Assembly (NCBI RefSeq): GCF_042186555.1
Contig: NC_133332.1
Span: 124,839,875-124,903,874 of the forward strand
DNA: 64,000 nucleotides
Direction of reading: 5' to 3'
Source of the DNA: Aquarana catesbeiana
Lineage: Eukaryota; Chordata; Amphibia; Anura; Ranidae
Shown here: positions 1 through 11,403 of the stretch, piece by piece
How the letters are laid out: every line of letters starts with the position of its first letter
How positions within the stretch are numbered: position 1 is the first letter of the stretch
Position numbers and translations under genes: made by a program
Notes under the pieces: model-generated
Database searches by the model: none
Told to the model about the DNA's origin: nothing
The model's input: the letters and a program-made list of their open reading frames with translations, nothing else

Positions 1-829
1 TTAAGACTTAATAGCAAGTTTGTTTGTTTTTTGGATAAAGGTTTCACATAAATGAATAAAAGCTGATCATCGTAAGCTTCTCAGTCAGCGGTAAATGGTT
101 TGTCTGAATCCTCTAACTGCCATTTTTGCTGGACAGCTGGTCTGTTAAATGAAATTGAAAACTTACAGACTTACAGGGATTACAAAGAATACAAAAGCTA
201 AAAACAAGAAAAATAATGCAGCCAACACATCTAAGGATTGGTAAACTGCAATATATTGCATTATTGTTTTGGGGTTTGATTCCACTTTAGGATCAGTTTA
301 AATGGAATTCGCTTTCAGCAGAGTTTTTCTTTAAAGTTAACTAAGTGCATTATTTTCCACACTGCTTAATGGCAGGGTTGTAGATCCTGCACAAAATATG
401 CACTCATTTACCTAAAGTGGTTTGTTAGCATGCAAGCAGCGCAGCAAGAATCAATAGCTGCTTACATATTAGCAAGTTACATTCTATCCAAATGAATTAT
501 AGAGATGTGCAGAAGATTTCAAATGAGAATAAGAATACAAACAGATTTGATTTGAGGAGGTAATGTCAAGCCTTAAGCTTTTCTACAGGTTTAAATATTA
601 TTGACATCCATAATCATGGATATCAAGGTAATTCGTTTATCAGGAGCCAAATCTTATTATGAGCAATTCATGCATTGAAAAATGAAAAAGGACAAGGTTA
701 TTTTAAATCACGTGTCTGAAATTTTCTTTTTAATAAAAAAAACAAGGCTATTTATTTGGATTTGTTACAGTACAATGCGTGTCATGGTCAAAATTAAAAT
801 ATAATCCTCAACTAAAGTAATATTTTTTG
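1..829. other. Intergenic, no feature recognised
   Basis: AT-rich, non-tandem sequence without a convincing coding frame, RNA gene or terminal inverted repeat. It lies downstream of FGF13, more than 17 kb beyond its poly(A) signal. Confidence 0.4.
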
Positions 830-1066
830 TGGCATAGCTGAACTCCAGGCAGATATAGAATATGCAAATAAAAATCTATCTATATCTGAAACATTTTTTC
901 TTTCAGTTTTGGGTAGAATTGGGAAAGGTTGGAACCCCTGTCCAGTTTTACTGCTATATGGAGATCTGTTAGAGACAATTCTCCTCACTTTATACTCTGG
1001 GGACAACCTTTTACAAGACAGGAAGTGGGGGAAAATCAGCAATCGGGAAACAGACAACAATAAAAA
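830..1066. repeat. Probable dispersed repeat fragment
   Basis: The segment begins with a motif (GAACTCCAGGCAGATATA) that recurs near 17725 and, inverted, near 39840, so it belongs to an interspersed family. The rest resembles a repeat common in ranid frogs (recalled, not searched). It ends where the foldback at 1070 starts. Confidence 0.4.
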
Positions 1067-1069
1067 TTC

Positions 1070-1294
1070 ACCAACAAAGAGAGTACCCCCCCTTAGTGGG
1101 ACTTTAATAGACCACCAACTCTTGTGATAAAAAGATATATTTATTATAATGGTATACTATAAAAAAGAGGTAAAATAGTCTATGACATACAAAGATACAA
1201 AAATTGCATTCCATACAGAATCAGAACAAGAGGTATACAAAAGAGTTGGTGGTCTATTAAAGTCCCACTAAGGGGGGGTACTCTCTTTGTTGGT
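1070..1294. mobile_element. Foldback MITE with perfect 54-bp arms
   Basis: Positions 1070-1123 and 1241-1294 are exact reverse complements over about 54 bp, including a run of seven C/G. They enclose a 117-bp AT-rich loop. No coding capacity. The perfect arms suggest recent insertion or gene conversion. The transposon superfamily is not determined because no clear target duplication could be assigned. Confidence 0.75.
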
Positions 1295-1359
1295 CTCAAA
1301 CGAAAGGGATGGGACCACCACACTCTACATTTGTAATGATGGAAGCCTCTCTTTCACAA

Positions 1360-2960
1360 AAATTCACCATTGCGGTAACCTGGCTTCAAGAATATGACTT
1401 TGCTTCTCCTGCTGCACTCTCCCGTGGTGGCCTCCACTGAACTCACTTACCCAGACTCAGTGAACAGAAAGGAGGTGGAGTTGGATTCCTTCTATCCCAA
1501 CTGAGCACATTTTAAGTTCTTTTTACACCTCTCTCTCTATCCCTCCTCTTTCTCATTGTATTTGTCTATTTTCTCCAATTTCTCTGAGGATTGCAGTGAT
1601 TTATCGGCCTCCAGTATCATGCTTCCTTGATGACTTCTCTACTTGGTACTTTCATTCTTCTGAAATACCCATTATCCTGGTGACTTTTACATTCCTGTTA
1701 ATGTTAACAGCTCGGCTACATCTGAACTTCTTAACTTAACCTCATCTTTTTACTTGACACAATGGACACACACTTCCACTCACCTTCAAGCTGGGTTCAC
1801 ACTGAGGAATGGAGCGGCTCACAGGAGTGGTCTGGTGTGTCCCCATTCACTGTTTCAGGTCTGATTTCAGCCTGAATTTTTGGCTGAATTCAGACATGAA
1901 ACCAACCAGAAAATGCACAGGGCTGCAATTTGAACTGGAGATGTGTGAGCTAGCTCAATTGAGAGCCGGGCACAATCTCCTGACATGCCAATTTAATGCA
2001 GGGAAACCCGCATCCAATTTGCACTGGTGTGAACCCAGCCTGATGGTTGACACCCTTGACCTATTATTCTCACATTCCTGCACTCCCGGCAACTTCGCTA
2101 ACACCCCCTTTCCTCTCACTAATCAGAACCTCATCAGTTTCACAGTGTCCTTGTCTTCAATCACCTATCCCTCCAAGCAGCAAACGATTACTTGTAGAAA
2201 ACTTCACCACTTTAACTCTTTGCTTCTCTATTCTGCTACTGGCCATCTCTATGACAATATAAAATACCACCCTTGTCCTGTCCTAACCTGACCACCTCTG
2301 TCTGCAACAGTTTACTCTCATCCTCACTGGACACACTTGCTCCTCTAACTATACACAGAATCCAGCCCTGAACATTACAACCTTGTCAAACTGACAACAC
2401 CAGAAATCTGAAGAGACATAGCTGTGCTCTTGAGCAACTGTGGCGTAAAACCCAAACCCAATCCCTGCATGACTTTGCCCTTTACAAATCTGCCTTTCTA
2501 AAATACAACTTATGCCTCCATGCTGCCAAACACACCTATTTTGTCATTCTAATTATTACCTTGTCATCCAGTGCTCATTGGCTCTTCTCTACCTTTAACT
2601 CAACACTTAGTTCCCCGCCACCTCCAACCACTTACTCACTTACTGCCCAAGAGATTACCAATCACTTCAAAAACAAGATTGATGCAATTTGTGAGGACAT
2701 CTCCACTGTACATATTTCTTTCCCAATCAAGATACCCTGTCTAACAGAACATTCAATATTTTCTTCTGTTGACCTGGTTACCACTGAAGAAGCTACCAAG
2801 CTTCTCTCAGACCTAACCTTCTCCTGGACCCTATTCTCTCACAATTACTAGGGTCACCCTCTTCCTCTATCCGATGCTCTCTCACTCACATCTCCAATCT
2901 TTCCCTCTCTAACAGTACCTTCCCCTCCCCTCTAAAGCATATACAACCCCTCCGTTCAGC
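1360..2960 (+). mobile_element. L2-clade LINE remnant: endonuclease to pre-RT region, plus strand
   Basis: Fragments of a non-LTR retrotransposon ORF2 can be read on the plus strand. Near 1372-1500 the frame gives a TWL motif and a GGGVGFLLS block typical of an apurinic endonuclease domain. Near 1670-1790 it gives GDF-IP followed by NSSATSELLNL. After the inserted MITE the frame resumes with LDLLFSHSCTPGN and then a spacer (near 2560-2850: EITNHFKNKIDAI). The reverse transcriptase is missing. Stop codons and frameshifts are frequent, so it is dead. Assignment to L2/CR1 rests on similarity of style to the L2 fragment at 55516-56856. Confidence 0.7.
1791..2038. mobile_element. MITE with CTGGGTTCACAC termini, nested in the LINE
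   Basis: CTGGGTTCACAC at 1791-1802 is the reverse complement of GTGTGAACCCAG at 2027-2038. The element interrupts the endonuclease frame of the surrounding LINE, which continues on both sides, so it inserted after the LINE. Its ends match the MITEs at 9077, 9588 and 28606. Non-coding. Confidence 0.75.
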
Positions 2961-3721
2961 TGGAACACACTTTTGTTCTTGTATTTTCATGTTTGACTAA
3001 AATGAACTTACTGAAATCAAACGGTTACAGCTAGGGCATTTGTAAGATCAAAGAAGTGGGATACCCAATCATAGTATTTTAGAGCTTATTTACACCAGCA
3101 TGCATGCTATAGAGTGGAAATGTGGCCTTCCACGCACTTCAGCAAAATGCATTATTAAGCGGTTTTAAAAAAAAGGCAAAAGACGCCAGGGCTTCCATAT
3201 ATAGCACTCCTTCTATACCGTTGGCTTTATACTGACTTTCATTATCAAGAAAAATTCAAATCAAGCTAAATTCTGAATTCAGCCTGTTTCATTTATCTTA
3301 CATGGTAAAAAATTTAATTTTTTATGTCCCCAGGGACTGGCACATAAGGTGAAGTTTCAGTCTCCCTTCACCTGTCAGTGGATCATGATTTGATATTGCA
3401 TAAGGAGACATCTCACTAGGGTGGAAACTACAGCATTTGTCTGAGCTTGACTTTACACAAATCCTATAAGCATGGATCTAAGTTGGATGCATGTCATTTA
3501 AAGTAACTCAAGACAGGTATTCCATAGTAGAATAAGGAGAAGGCGAATACTTTGCAAGTTAATCAAAATTTTTACAGAGAAATAAAGGAAAAGCTAATCA
3601 AAGTATTAAACGCTTGACAGGTACAGTATAGTAGGATTGCAAACCATACAATTTTACAGCCTGAAGAATAAGGCTTCATTAACATGATCATACAGGGCTG
3701 TACACCTCTCAGATCAACTTT
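2961..3721. other. Intergenic, no feature recognised
   Basis: No recognisable coding frame or inverted-repeat termini. Contains a short poly(A) at 3167-3175. Confidence 0.4.
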
Positions 3722-5225
3722 CAGTGCCTTTAAAAAGTATTCATATCCCTTGAAATTTTCCACATTTTATGTGATAGACCAACACAAAGTGGCACATAAT
3801 TGTGAAGTAGAAGGAAAACCATAAATAGTTTTCAACATTTTTTACAAATAAATGTGTGAAACGTGTGGCGTGCATTTGTATTCAGCCCCCCTGAGTTAAT
3901 ACTTAGAGAACTACCTTTTGCTGCAATTACAGCTGCATGTCTTTTTGGGGATGTCTCTACCAGCTTTGCACATCTAGAGAGTGACATTTTTGCCCATTTT
4001 TCTTTGCAAAATAGCTCAAGCTCTGTCAGTTTGGATGGAGAGTGTCTGTGAACAAGTCTTGTCACAGATTCTCAATTGAATTAAGGTCCAGGCTTTGACT
4101 GGGCCATTCTAACACATGAATATGCTTTGATCTAAACCATTCCATTGTAGCTCTGGCTGTATGTTTAGGGTCCTTGTCCTGCTGGTAACAGGTTTCCTTC
4201 TAAGATTGCCCTGTATTTGGCTCCATCCAGCTTCACATCAACTTGTGAGGAAAATTTACCTTAGACTATACTCAGGCTCCTATCTGACTTGTCTGTCTAA
4301 CAATTGTAAAACTTGCATTTATATACCTTTTACAAGCCTTATCTTAGTCATCTCTTCTAGATATGATTGGTTTCCAAGATCTACGTCAATGTAACTAACC
4401 ATAATTCTGACACCTGTTCTACAACCAGACAAACTTATTTATTCCCAGAATTCCTATATGTTAATTAAAGTGATTTATAACTGTTTTTGTCCAATTAAAA
4501 ACATCTGTGTAGAGACAATATGGCACCCAGCTGTGTTAAATCAAACCCTCCTCGTCCTGATAAGACTTAACCAACTTCAAGGATAACAGATTTACGACTT
4601 TGGGAGAATGAACTTTCAATAACCCCACCTTATGTGTTATACGTCTCACTATATAATCCTATATGTATGTATTTTAACAGTTTTAATGAGGGCATAAGCA
4701 GACCTTTGTTTGACCCTATCAAACTTAATTAATGTACTGTACATAACTTTCCCACATTCCACATGATTTCTAAACCACCTGTATAAGATGTTCTATCTTA
4801 TCTCTGTGATTTATATGCATTTCAAGGACTCAAAACAACTCTGTGTAACTTGAAACTATTCTACTTCTAAGCAATCTTTTGCAAGAATGAAATAAATGAT
4901 TATAAAATAAAAATCTAATTTCTCTAACACAACTCTGACCAGCTTCCCTGTCCCTGCTGAAGAAAGCATCTCCACAACATAATGCTGCCACCACCATGTT
5001 TCACGATGGGCATGGTGTGTTCAAGGTGTTGTGCAGTGTTAGTTTTCGCCACACATAGCATTTTGCTTTTAGGCCAAAAAGGTCAATTTTGGTCTCATCT
5101 GACCAGAGCACCTTCTTCCACATGTTTGCTGTACCCCCCCCACATGGCTTCTAGCAAACCGAAAATGAGACTTATTATGGCTTTCTTCCAACAATGGCTT
5201 TCTTCTTGACACTCTTCCATAAAAT
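3722..5225 (-). mobile_element. Tc1/mariner-like transposon with degenerate transposase, split by a solo LTR
   Basis: The left terminus at 3722 (CAGTGCCTTTAAAAAGTATT) is the characteristic end of a vertebrate Tc1-like family. On the minus strand, 5090-5050 translates to WKKVLWSDETK, the second aspartate block of the DDE catalytic domain. The 5000-4960 region gives HGGGSIMLW. Around 4110-4070 the frame reads WPSQSLDLNSIENL, the block carrying the last acidic residue, followed by a stop. The N-terminal DNA-binding half is missing because the element stops abruptly near 5225. Stops and frameshifts make it inactive. The transposase sequence is interrupted at 4243/4930 by the LTR listed separately. 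Confidence 0.88.
4244..4929. mobile_element. Solo LTR (686 bp) with 5-bp target duplications
   Basis: The insertion begins TGTGAGG and ends TCTAACA, the TG...CA ends of retroviral or LTR-retrotransposon LTRs. It is flanked by CAACT at 4239-4243 and 4930-4934, and removing it restores a continuous Tc1 sequence. An AATAAA at about 4890 lies near the right end and a TATATAA-like box near 4650. There is no second LTR and no internal gag/pol, so this is a solo LTR from recombination. Orientation is probably plus, from the AATAAA. Whether the parent was Ty3-like or an endogenous retrovirus is undetermined. Confidence 0.85.
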
Positions 5226-5805
5226 TTCATGAGGTATGAATAGCTTTTTAAGGCACTCTATGCGTTGGTACGATAAGCTGCAGTTGCTCAGCCTGTGCAC
5301 ATCAATGGCAGGCTGATGCTCTGCAGCTGTGGGCAGTGTCAGCCTGTCTTTGGTTTGTACATGCTCTCTGTCTGTAGCTCCTCACAAACACCTGGCCATA
5401 CTCACTGCAGAAATAAGTTGATCTGGGCTGTTTGAATGAGACCTAACTCAGCAAAGTCACAATGCACAGCAAAACAATTGTCCAGCAACCTGGCTCCCTC
5501 AATCCACTTGCACTGGTTACTCGTTGTATTAAATCCACCCCATTTGACATGAGCACACTCCTAGAGTGACAGAAAATGTAATACTCAGCTCTTAGAAAAA
5601 TAGGGTATTTGCAGGAATACAGCTGTGAATGATCTCTATGCAGTGGTTCTTTTGTTTTCTGTTTCTAATCTCATGTTATTTTTGGTTTAGAAACAGTAGC
5701 AAATATATTGAATTCATTTAACATATATAAACATATCAAGACTATCTTGCATAATACAAATCATCTAGCAATTATACAAGGAAGAGGGTTGGGTCAAGTT
5801 TCTGG
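5226..5805. other. Intergenic, no feature recognised
   Basis: Mixed-composition sequence with no supported gene. The 5270-5560 part is less AT-rich and could be an unrecognised dispersed repeat. Confidence 0.35.
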
Positions 5806-5880
5806 TTACATAGTTACATAGTTAGTAAGGTTGAATAAAGACACCAGTCCATCCAGTTCAACCTGAGTCTACAATTATCC
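5806..5880 (-). mobile_element. CR1-type LINE 3' tail fragment
   Basis: Starts with two copies of the 8-bp unit ACATAGTT (minus strand AACTATGT), then GGTTGAATAAAGACACCAG. This is a copy of the 3' end of the CR1 element at 46105-47147. An 8-bp tail instead of poly(A) is typical of CR1-clade LINEs. Only about 75 bp remain. Confidence 0.75.
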
Positions 5881-5883
5881 CTA

Positions 5884-5935
5884 TTTTATTCAAGGTACCC
5901 ATATAGCACCGTCAATTTATGCAGCGCTCCACACA
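5884..5935 (-). mobile_element. L2-type LINE 3' tail fragment
   Basis: A short piece (ATATAGCACCGTCAATTTAT, then GCAGCGCTCC) matches the tails at 28150-28200 and 55535-55575. Read on the minus strand it ends in GGTGCTATAT, the usual end of L2-clade LINEs. It abuts the CR1 tail. Confidence 0.65.
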
Positions 5936-6149
5936 TACATCAAAGCAGATGGTGAAGCAGAGTAATTTGGGGTAATTGGTACATCATGCAATGTGACAGG
6001 GTGAGAGGGGTAGAATTACAGCATGACTCCCTGGATTTTAGGGTGAGCATAGTTTGGGGGAGCAAATGATAACAAGCTGTTTTTTTATACGAGGATTCTC
6101 CAAGGCCACATTCATTCAACAATCCACAGGTCCGTGTTACTGCACGCAA

Positions 6150-6660
6150 AGAAAATAAATTGTATAAGTCAATAGGATCCTACATGTTAATCTGCATAAA
6201 ATTCCTTGGGAGTCTCTCCTACATAAGCCGATACCAAACATTGCCCCGTTTGGAGCACACACTCATAACCTACATCTTCATGGCCACCAAACAAATGATA
6301 GCGAGAGTGTGGAAAACATCAACACTTAGCTTTGAAGAGGTAAAAAACCGATACAAGGTACCCTTACAAATGAAAAGCTTATGGCGGTCCTTAATGATAC
6401 CAATGACAAATATCTGCGCACTTGGCAGCCTTGGTTCTATTACTACATGCCCTACCGATTTACAAAACTCTTTTGGGATTTAGAAGTTGGTGAAGCTGTT
6501 TCCTGGAACATTTACACCAGCCTCTGGGGCTCTCCCTCTCTTCCCCACTCACCCCATCCTATCTTTTTTTTTCCTTTCTCTTTCTTTACTTCTCGTCTTT
6601 CTTTTTTTTTTTTTTCCTTCTTTACAGATTTTTCCTTTTTTCTACCTTCTCCACCAGTGG
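6150..6660 (+). mobile_element. L1/Tx1-like LINE, C-terminal end of ORF2 and pyrimidine-rich 3' UTR
   Basis: From about 6160 to 6480 the plus strand reads a C-terminal ORF2-like segment with FMATKQMIARVWK and a following SFEEVKNRYK block. A one-base shift then gives LNDTNDKYLRTWQPW. This arrangement is typical of the region after the reverse transcriptase in frog L1/Tx1-like elements. It is followed by a T/C-rich 3' UTR (6530-6655), similar to the one after the L1 fragment at 58925-60136. The 5' part is absent and no poly(A) tail survives. Confidence 0.6.
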
Positions 6661-6721
6661 AGATGCCATCCAGCTACTTATTTCAGGATAGGCAATGGTG
6701 GGATTCTAAGCAGCTGTTTTT

Positions 6722-7780
6722 ATGGAAGCACATGCATTAAATGGATAGATGAGCGGCAGGTGGGCCTGGAGGAAGCCCAATCTCCCTTAAAGGAACAGGA
6801 GCACACTGGACACCCAGCAAGAGCACAATGGCAGCAAAGGTGTACAGTGTGTTACCAGACCAATATACACCAGTAACAAACAAATGGCCCCTGCCCCCAC
6901 CTATAACTGGCCTTCACAGCAAGGAGCACATGGAAGGGCTATCACATGAAAGACAAAAACAGAACATTCCATAGCTCATCTCACCAACTAGTCTGCCAAC
7001 TGACCAAATTAACCTGTCCAACAGTCTGCGTTAAAAACAGGGGTTTAGTTAGCACGCATTTGCAAACGCATGCATAAGCTTGCAAGGCCTCTTCACGGCA
7101 CCCTGTGTATGCCGCTCATCTATCCATTAAATGCATGTGCTTCCATTGTGGAGACGCTTATAAATTCAGTAGTGTTGGGACTGCAAGCATACACAGGGTG
7201 CCGTGAAGAGGCCTTGCAGCTTATGCATGCGTTTGCAAATGCATGCTAACTAAACCCCTGTTTTTAACGCAGACTGTTGGACGGGTTAATTTGGTCAGTT
7301 GGCAGACTGGTTGGTGAGATGAGCTATGGAATGTTCTGTTTTTGTCTTTCATGTGATAGCCCTTCCATGTGCTCCTTGCTGTGAAGGCCAGTTATAGGTG
7401 GGGGCAGGGGCCATTTGTTGTTACTTGTGTATATTGGTTCGGGGACACACTTTACACCTTTGCTGCCATTGTGCTCTTGCTGGGTGTCCAGTGTGCTCCT
7501 GTTCCTTTAAGGGGGATTGGGCTGCCTCCAGGCCCACCTGCCCCTCATCTATCCATTTAATGCATGTGCTTCCATTGTGGAGACGCTTATAAATTCAGTA
7601 GTGTTAGGACTGCAAGCATACACAGGGTGCTGTGAAGAGGCCTTGCAGCTTATGCATGCGTTTGCAAATGCGTGCTAGCTAAACCCCTGTTTTTAACGCA
7701 GACTGTTGGACAGGTTAATTTGGTCAGTTGGCAGACTAGTTGGTGAGATGAGCTATGGAATGTTCTGTTTTTGTCTTTCA
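6722..7780. repeat. Satellite-like block: one inverted and two tandem copies of a 429-bp unit
   Basis: A unit beginning GCATACACAGGGTG occurs at 7187 and again at 7616 (period 429 bp). The second copy stops after 164 bp. A 74-bp end piece of the same unit precedes it at 7113-7186. Positions 6722-7112 are an inverted copy of about 391 bp of the unit, roughly 93-95% matched by eye. The block is therefore head-to-head at 7112/7113 with a tandem extension. No coding function; open frames across it are incidental. Confidence 0.8.
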
Positions 7781-8405
7781 TCATTCAGATATCACCGCTC
7801 AAAGTCAAGGAGGTCATATGATGTCTGGCAGGCGCGAAGCGGTTAATATCTGTTCTGGGAAAAAGCGGAAAATTCAGATACAATGGTAGCATTGCATTGC
7901 ATTGCATGTATAGTGTATTGGCAATATACAGAATTTAATCTGTTTTTCAATAAAAGCAAAGTGAAAGAAAATTTTGGACTATCAACACGGGTTACAGGAA
8001 AGAAAATTTCTTGATTCCCCCATCCACACAATTAGTACTGACAGGGAAATCCCTCCTGCGGAGCTATTCAGTTCTCTTGGTGGGGGGAACAGAGGGTCAT
8101 CCCTGCTGGGAAAACACACAGTGATTATTGCTTGTGGCTATAGCTGCTGGCAATAATCACATGAAAATTCTGATATGCTGGTTGGACCCACAATCAGCCT
8201 GCCCATAGATGGTTTGAATCTCAGCTGGTCCCTGCTGCTAGTTTCCTGTCTCTAGTCTATGCTATATTGGGTTAATGTGACACTGTTGCCAACAACAAAA
8301 TCTCCTAGTTGAACAGCATCATCACTTCAAAACAGCATCAGTTGAAATGGAGAGCAGGAACATTTGTGTAGGACACTCCTAGCAACAAGAAAGCTGCAAA
8401 CATTA
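7781..8405. other. Intergenic, no feature recognised
   Basis: Contains a short GCATT tandem near 7890-7910 and otherwise nonrepetitive sequence without a supportable coding frame. Confidence 0.35.
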
Positions 8406-9010
8406 AATCCATAACAGGGTTAAAGGGTAACTCCATGTTCGTGTTGAAAAAAATAGCAAATAAAGAAAAAATAATATAGCGTATACAATTGTGACACAGG
8501 TCATATTGTAATTGAATGTTATTAAAAGTGACCTTTTCTTTTCAATCTGCAGCTCTATAATTTTCTGAAAATGGAATGCAATATGGCTACCTGCAGGTGT
8601 TCTGTACACAGAATTTGTACAGAACGCCTACCAGAAACATAATTTCCTGCTTGTGTGATTGGCTCACTGATTTTCCCAGAAGTCTGCACTAAGATACAAG
8701 TCAGATATCAGGCATCCCCTGCAACAAATATGTCTTTTTTGGTGAGATACCCCCAATAGGAAATAACATCTAAAGGGATGCAGGCCCAGCATCTTTCCTC
8801 ATTGGTGCCCTGCAGCTGATTGATAATTATGAAACCGCTCCCATTCGATTCAGTTTCCCACATGGACACAGAGAAACACACAGGGATTTCTTCAGAGTAA
8901 CAAAAGGTAGGAATCTGCAACAAAGTTTGTTAAAATCTTTACAATGTACATAGATCACCCAGAGTGGAATGTTTTTTTCTTAACAAAAGTGGAGTTATGC
9001 TTTAAAGTGA
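8406..9010. repeat. Probable dispersed repeat
   Basis: The segment runs from TTAAAGGGTAACTCC-type sequence to GTGGAGTTATGCTTTAAAG, i.e. weakly inverted TTAAAG-containing ends like the intronic elements at 25847 and 49120. Internal sequence is non-coding. Boundaries are approximate. Confidence 0.4.
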
Positions 9011-9072
9011 ACCTGTGCTCATGCTATGCGCATTTAATTACAAATACATTCTAAACAGACAGTAAAATCACC

Positions 9073-9467
9073 TTAAGGCCTGGTTCACACTGGCTCCAAC
9101 TTGGGAGCACATATTGCATGATGTGTACAAATCAATGGTTCCCTATGAGAGCCAGCTTAACTGGTCCGACACAAGTCGGACCAACTTTGAAAAAGTTTCC
9201 TCCACCACTTTGGTCTGACTTTGGTCCGTTTTCAGCCCAGTCAATATCATTGAAGTCGGATCAAAGTCGGATCCTCATTCTAACCATCCAACTTATGACA
9301 ACAGCAGGAAAAGGAATTTATGTCACACTGGGATTGTTTTGATTGGTCAAAGGACAAGTCAGACTATAAGTCAGAGCAATATTATATCATGTTCATTCAA
9401 GTCGGATGGCAAAGTACTATCGACAGTCATACAACAGTCGTGTCGTACCAGTGTGAACCCGGCCTAA
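9073..9467. mobile_element. MITE, TTAAGGCCTGGTTCACACTGG termini (copy A1)
   Basis: Inverted termini at 9077-9093 and 9448-9464 (CCAGTGTGAACCCGGCC). The left flank is TTAA; the right is a mutated CTAA. The interior closely matches the A2 copy at 9588-10019, including TCAATGGTTCCCTATGA-type sequence. Non-autonomous. Confidence 0.8.
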
Positions 9468-9587
9468 GGCCTCATTCACACAGCTGCCAAAAATCAGTGT
9501 AAATCTCCTGTATGGATCACAGGTGTTTGCGATAGGCCAGGAAGCCTGTACAAAACAATGTCAGGCACCGTGACTATTCACATTTAA

Positions 9588-10019
9588 GGCCGTATTCACA
9601 CTGGTACGACATATGCTCTGACTTTGGGAGCACATATCACATAACGTGTGTAAATCAATGATTCCCTATGAAAGCCATCTTAACTGGTCAGACACAAGTT
9701 GGCCCAACTCTGAAAAAGGTTACTGCACTACTTTGGTCCTACATCAGCCCATTGAATATCATTGAAGTCAGATCAAAGTAGAATCCTTGTCCTAACAATC
9801 CAACTTGTGACATCCGACATGGTGATTGAAGCAGCAGTAAAAGGAATTTCTGTCACACTGGGATTGTTTTGATTGGTCAAAGGACAAGTCAGACTATCTC
9901 AAAGTCAGAGCAAAATCTTATTTTGTTTATTCAAGTGGGATGGAAGTAGGACCGATGTCACAGGGCAAAGTAGGATGACAGTCGTACAACATTCCTGTCG
10001 CACCAGTGTGAACCCAGCC
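9588..10019. mobile_element. MITE copy A2 with TTAA target duplication
   Basis: Ends GGCCGTATTCACACTGG and CCAGTGTGAACCCAGCC. TTAA at 9584-9587 flanks the left end. The right TTAA (10020-10022 plus 10489) was itself split by MITE B1 and is restored when B1 is removed. TTAA duplications are the hallmark of piggyBac-type transposition; the class call is an inference. Confidence 0.8.
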
Positions 10020-10022
10020 TTA

Positions 10023-10485
10023 TGCCCTGCACACACGGTCGGATTTTCCGACGGAAAATGTGTGATAGGACCTTGTTGTCGGAAATTCCGACCGTGTGTA
10101 GGCTCCATCACACATTTTCCATCGGAAATTTCCGACACACAAAGTTTCAGAGCTTGCTATAAAATTTTCCGACTACAAAATCCGTTGTCGGAAATTCCGA
10201 TCGTGTGTACACAAATCTGACACACAAAGTGCCACGCATGCTCAGAATAAATTAAGAGATGAAAGCTATTGGCTACTGCCCCGTTTATAGTCCCGACGTA
10301 CGTGTTTTACGTCACCGCGTTTAGAATGATCGGATTTTTCGACAACTTTGTGTGACCGTGTGTATGCAAGACAAGTTTAAGCCAACATCCGTCGGAAAAA
10401 ATCCATGGATTTTGTTGTCGGAATGTCCGGTCAATGTTCGCCCGACCGGGCATAATTGTGTGCGAACTGTCTGTATCCAGGGTCA
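10023..10485. mobile_element. MITE copy B1 (TGCCCTG..CACACGGTCGG), TTA duplication
   Basis: Begins TGCCCTGCACACACGGTCGG at 10023, with a degenerate complement ending near 10485. It is flanked by TTA at 10020-10022 and 10486-10488. The interior (GTGCCACGCATGCTCAGAAT and TTGGCTACTGCCCCGTTTAT) is nearly identical to copy B2 at 12716-13150. The 3-bp TTA duplication points to PIF/Harbinger-type movement (inference). Confidence 0.8.
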
Positions 10486-10620
10486 TTAATTGCGTGTGGC
10501 ACCTTGTATGTACATTTACATGTTATGTGGCGCCTCTCATCCCGTAATTGATTTGTACAGGCTTCCGGGCCAATGCTGATCTCAAACACCTGTAATTCCC
10601 TCCAGAGATAGGCTGATTAT

Positions 10621-11403
10621 TGGCAGATATAGAGACACTGACATTTCAGATCCTTTCTCCTTTTTCATATACAGAGCAGAATTTTTTCAGCCTACAAGTC
10701 CTCTAATGTAAACGTACAGTAGTTGGTTGTGGGATATTAGAAACCAACTGACATCCAACTTTAGAGTCTCTGTTGTGATCTTTATAGATCTTCCAAGTTT
10801 CAATTTACAAGATCTTGGCACATCATGAATCCTTTGTGTGCAACTCACTACCCCTGCTTTCTATGAACAGGTAAAATAGTCCTGGCATCCTTTTTTAAAA
10901 AGTAATATTGTTCTATTCCTGTTCACTTACAGAAAGTATCCATAAAAGGATAATAAGCAATCCATTAAGGGTCTCCTTTTTCTTTACACTGTACTGGATG
11001 TCCTTTCTACAAAAAAAAAAAAAAAAATACATTTCAATAGTTAAAACTGTGAAGCACAACTCCCCAATGTCTATACTCTTCCAGCCCTACAATGAATGCC
11101 TTGCAGTAATTCATTATTGTAACTGGGGCATGGGATTTGAGAGGGATGCAGACACCATGCAGTCATGGATAATTTATTACATACAATACGAAACATTGCA
11201 ATAACAATGGTAACTTGCACATAAATCCAGCCATGATTCCTGGTCACCTTTTGGGCTAGTGATCAGTTTTTCAGATATTCCTGAGGTCATTTAAAATACA
11301 TTGACAGATGAATTTGACATACAACACCAGTCAACACCAGCTGGTATTTTTTCAAGGAAGCCCTATTTTTTTGCACCCTTCTCTTGAAGCCTGCTAGCTG
11401 GTA
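10621..11403. other. Intergenic, no gene; one long poly(A)
   Basis: No coding feature. A run of about 18 A at 11011-11028 could be a retroposon tail, but nothing recognisable precedes it. Confidence 0.35.

Larger units (their letters stand above)
9468..10620. mobile_element. Palindromic dispersed element split by two nested MITEs
   Basis: The two ends (about 9510-9587 and 10489-10610) are imperfect reverse complements sharing ACAGGTGTTTG, GGAAGCCTGTACAAA and GGCACC-type blocks. Everything between is MITE A2 with MITE B1 inside it. This is the oldest layer of a three-level nest. Outer boundaries are uncertain. Confidence 0.55.

Noticed and set aside
3863..4394. Plus-strand open frames over the Tc1 and LTR region
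   Set aside because: The real transposase remnant is on the minus strand, and the frames run across the LTR junction.
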